Shown here: positions 5,423 to 6,358 of the stretch, one piece after another
Numbering within the stretch: the first letter of the stretch is position 1
How the letters are laid out: every line of letters begins with the position of its first letter
Assembly: GCF_030271215.1 (NCBI RefSeq)
Contig: NZ_JASNGB010000121.1
Location: 1 to 6,358 of the forward strand
Length of the DNA stretch: 6,358 nucleotides
Direction: 5' to 3'
Source of the DNA: Deinococcus rhizophilus
Lineage (GTDB): Bacteria; Deinococcota; Deinococci; Deinococcales; Deinococcaceae
Notes under the pieces: generated by a model
The model's database searches: none
What the model was told of the DNA's origin: nothing
What the model saw: only the letters and a program-made list of their open reading frames with translations
Translations under genes and position numbers: made by a program

Positions 5423-5536
5423 GGAACTGGCGGTGAGGCGAGGCCGAGCGGAGCGAGAGACCGGGGACAGCGGCTCGCGGAGATGGAAGGACAGACGGTG
5501 TCCCGTCCGGCTGTTCTGGAACCGGAGGGAGGCGCT
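5423..5536. other. Intergenic region after the exporter operon, with possible degenerate REP unit
   Basis: These 114 bp separate the exporter from the next gene. At 5446-5456 the bases GAGC-GGA-GCGA repeat the core of the REP-like units at 6245-6318, but the outer stem is not conserved. A bulged stem GCGAGGCCG (5438-5446) with CGGCTCGC (5471-5478) could form; no T-tract follows, so a terminator is not claimed. A small perfect hairpin, GGACA/TGTCC with a 5-nt loop, lies at 5489-5503. An in-frame ATG at 5483 could extend the next gene, but it has no ribosome binding site at a workable distance. Confidence 0.35.
5524..5532 (+). promoter_or_regulatory. Ribosome binding site deciding the start of the 232-aa protein
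   Basis: The purine run GGAGGGAGG contains two overlapping Shine-Dalgarno cores. The first lies 8 nt and the second 4 nt before GTG 5537; the second lies 10 nt before the in-frame ATG 5543. It favours one of these two starts over the ATG at 5483. Confidence 0.6.
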
Positions 5537-6235
5537 GTGAAGATGGAGCGCTGGTCCGCCGCCCTCGCCCAGGCAGGGCTGAACTGGACGGGGCAACCCC
5601 CGCCGGGTTCGCTGGCAGAGGTGCGGGCCGCCCTCCCCGACATGGACGAGGCCACCCTGCGCCGCGCCGTGTGGGCCGCGCTGGGCCAGCCCCGGCCCCG
5701 TTCGCTGAGGCTCTCACCCGGGGTCCGATCTCGATTGGCGCACCTCACCGAACTGCGCGACGTGTTCTCGCCCGCCGACGCCGCGCGGGTGGGGGCGGAA
5801 CTGGCGAGCGAACCCGGCTTGACCGCCGATCTCCTCGCGGTGCGGCCCTGGCTGCCCTCCGACACTTCGGCCCGCGAGGTGCTGACCGCTGTCCTGCGCG
5901 GCGAGTGGTCCGGCCTCCTTGCCCTGCTGGGGGAGCAGGGCCCCTGGGTCTACGCGGCGACGGTGGCCGACCTCCAGGCCCTCGCCCGCTTGAATGGCGA
6001 GCTGGTGGCGGCCGCCTCCCGTGCCGACGAGGAAGCCGTGCTGGACGCGGCACTGGCCTCCGGGCGCACCTTTCCGGCCTTGCTCGCCCGGCTGGAGGCG
6101 ACCGACCACCGCCGCCCGGTGCCGGGCCCGGCCCCCGACCTCGCCGCGCTGGAGGCGGCCTTCTGGCGGGAGGCCGGGAGGCAGGCGCGGGACGCCCACG
6201 AGCGTTGGCAAACCCGGCGGCGTGAGGGCAGTTGA
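5537..6235 (+). CDS. Hypothetical soluble protein, family not recognised
   Basis: This 232-aa protein, starting VKMERWSAALAQAG at GTG 5537 (or 230 aa from ATG 5543), is not one I recognise. It is rich in alanine, leucine, arginine and glutamate. It has no signal peptide, membrane segment or cysteine cluster and looks mostly helical. Visible parts are 'GSLAEVRAALPDMDEATLRRAVWAALG', a middle of repeated Leu/Ala helices (for example 'VADLQALARLNGELVAAASRADEEAVLDAAL'), a Pro-rich linker 'RRPVPGPAPD', and a charged C-terminal helix ending 'RWQTRRREGS'. The codon use is like its neighbours, supporting a real gene. It lies 114 bp after the exporter, so read-through is possible but a shared role cannot be claimed. 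It is the only gene here flanked on both sides by REP-like sequence. No catalytic motif is visible. Confidence 0.7.
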   Translation: MKMERWSAALAQAGLNWTGQPPPGSLAEVRAALPDMDEATLRRAVWAALGQPRPRSLRLSPGVRSRLAHLTELRDVFSPADAARVGAELASEPGLTADLLAVRPWLPSDTSAREVLTAVLRGEWSGLLALLGEQGPWVYAATVADLQALARLNGELVAAASRADEEAVLDAALASGRTFPALLARLEATDHRRPVPGPAPDLAALEAAFWREAGRQARDAHERWQTRRREGS

Positions 6236-6244
6236 CCGCAAGAG

Positions 6245-6318
6245 TGGTCACCCTGAGCGCGAGCGAAGGGTCTCGTTGACGACGTTGCGAGATGCTTCGC
6301 TCAGGCTCAGCATGACCA
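6245..6318. repeat. REP/BIME-like inverted pair of palindromic units
   Basis: Two 31-nt units face each other across a 12-nt spacer (6276-6287). Unit 1 is at 6245-6275 on plus and unit 2 is at 6318-6288 on minus; they agree at 25 of 31 positions. Each begins TGGTCA and ends TCTCG. Within each unit 22 nt fold into a hairpin: unit 1 (6250-6271) has outer stem ACCCT/AGGGT, unit 2 (minus, 6313-6292) has ATGCT/AGCAT. In both a GA/GA tandem mismatch, a GC/GC pair and a 4-nt loop follow (GCGA in unit 1, CTGA in unit 2). The layout resembles intergenic REP elements with the CTGAGCGAAGCGAAG-type core seen in many bacteria. The whole element could also form one long imperfect hairpin and act as a bidirectional terminator after the gene ending at 6235; only TCTTT follows, so that is uncertain. 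It starts 9 bp after the stop codon. Confidence 0.7.
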
Positions 6319-6358
6319 TCTTTCGTGTCCACCGCTCTAGCCGTGTCCCTGGGGCACC

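Noticed and set aside
6245..6318. CRISPR repeat or intrinsic terminator reading of the palindromic pair
   Set aside because: There are only two inverted, not direct, copies and no spacer series, so it is not CRISPR. The U-tract after the stem is short and interrupted, so a terminator role stays possible but unproven.
6319..6358. Possible promoter for a gene beyond the right edge (CTAGCCGTG near 6338)
   Set aside because: TAGCCG lacks the final T of TANNNT and no start codon is in view, so nothing can be supported.

Overview
The window is a uniformly GC-rich stretch (well over 65% G+C by eye, with strong G/C third-position bias) from a bacterial chromosome. It most resembles the Deinococcus lineage. 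The protein flavour fits, and several genes have a TANNNT -10 box only about 7-10 nt before the start codon, the leaderless promoter layout known to be common in Deinococcus. The assignment is an inference; no marker gene is present.

Layout, left to right. (1) Positions 1-154, minus: the first 51 codons of a secreted protein, probably of the CAP/SCP-like family, running off the left edge. (2) 321-1399, minus: a two-gene operon of short CHR (ChrA-family) membrane proteins, joined by a GTGA stop/start overlap. (3) 1485-1985, plus: a Nudix hydrolase, divergent from the CHR pair. The two promoters share an identical 9-nt -10 segment. (4) 1944-2678, minus: a spermidine-synthase-like SAM-fold protein, convergent with the Nudix gene and overlapping it tail to tail by 42 bp. 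It appears to be preceded by a 14-codon mini-ORF with its own leaderless-type promoter. (5) 2796-5422, plus: a three-gene ABC-2 exporter operon of one ATPase and two paralogous permeases of the DUF990/ABC2_membrane_6 type. (6) 5537-6235, plus: an unrecognised soluble protein of 232 aa. (7) 6245-6318: a REP/BIME-like pair of inverted palindromic units whose stem changes covary within each unit.

Functionally, the ATPase and the two permeases should form one exporter of unknown substrate, and the two CHR proteins should form one anion transporter. The Nudix and SAM-fold genes are independent housekeeping or damage-sanitation types. I see no defence system, CRISPR array, prophage, RNA gene or transposase. 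The most distinctive sequence-level signals are the compensatory REP pair, the mini-ORF/GTG coupling and the operator-like palindromes in both divergent intergenic regions.
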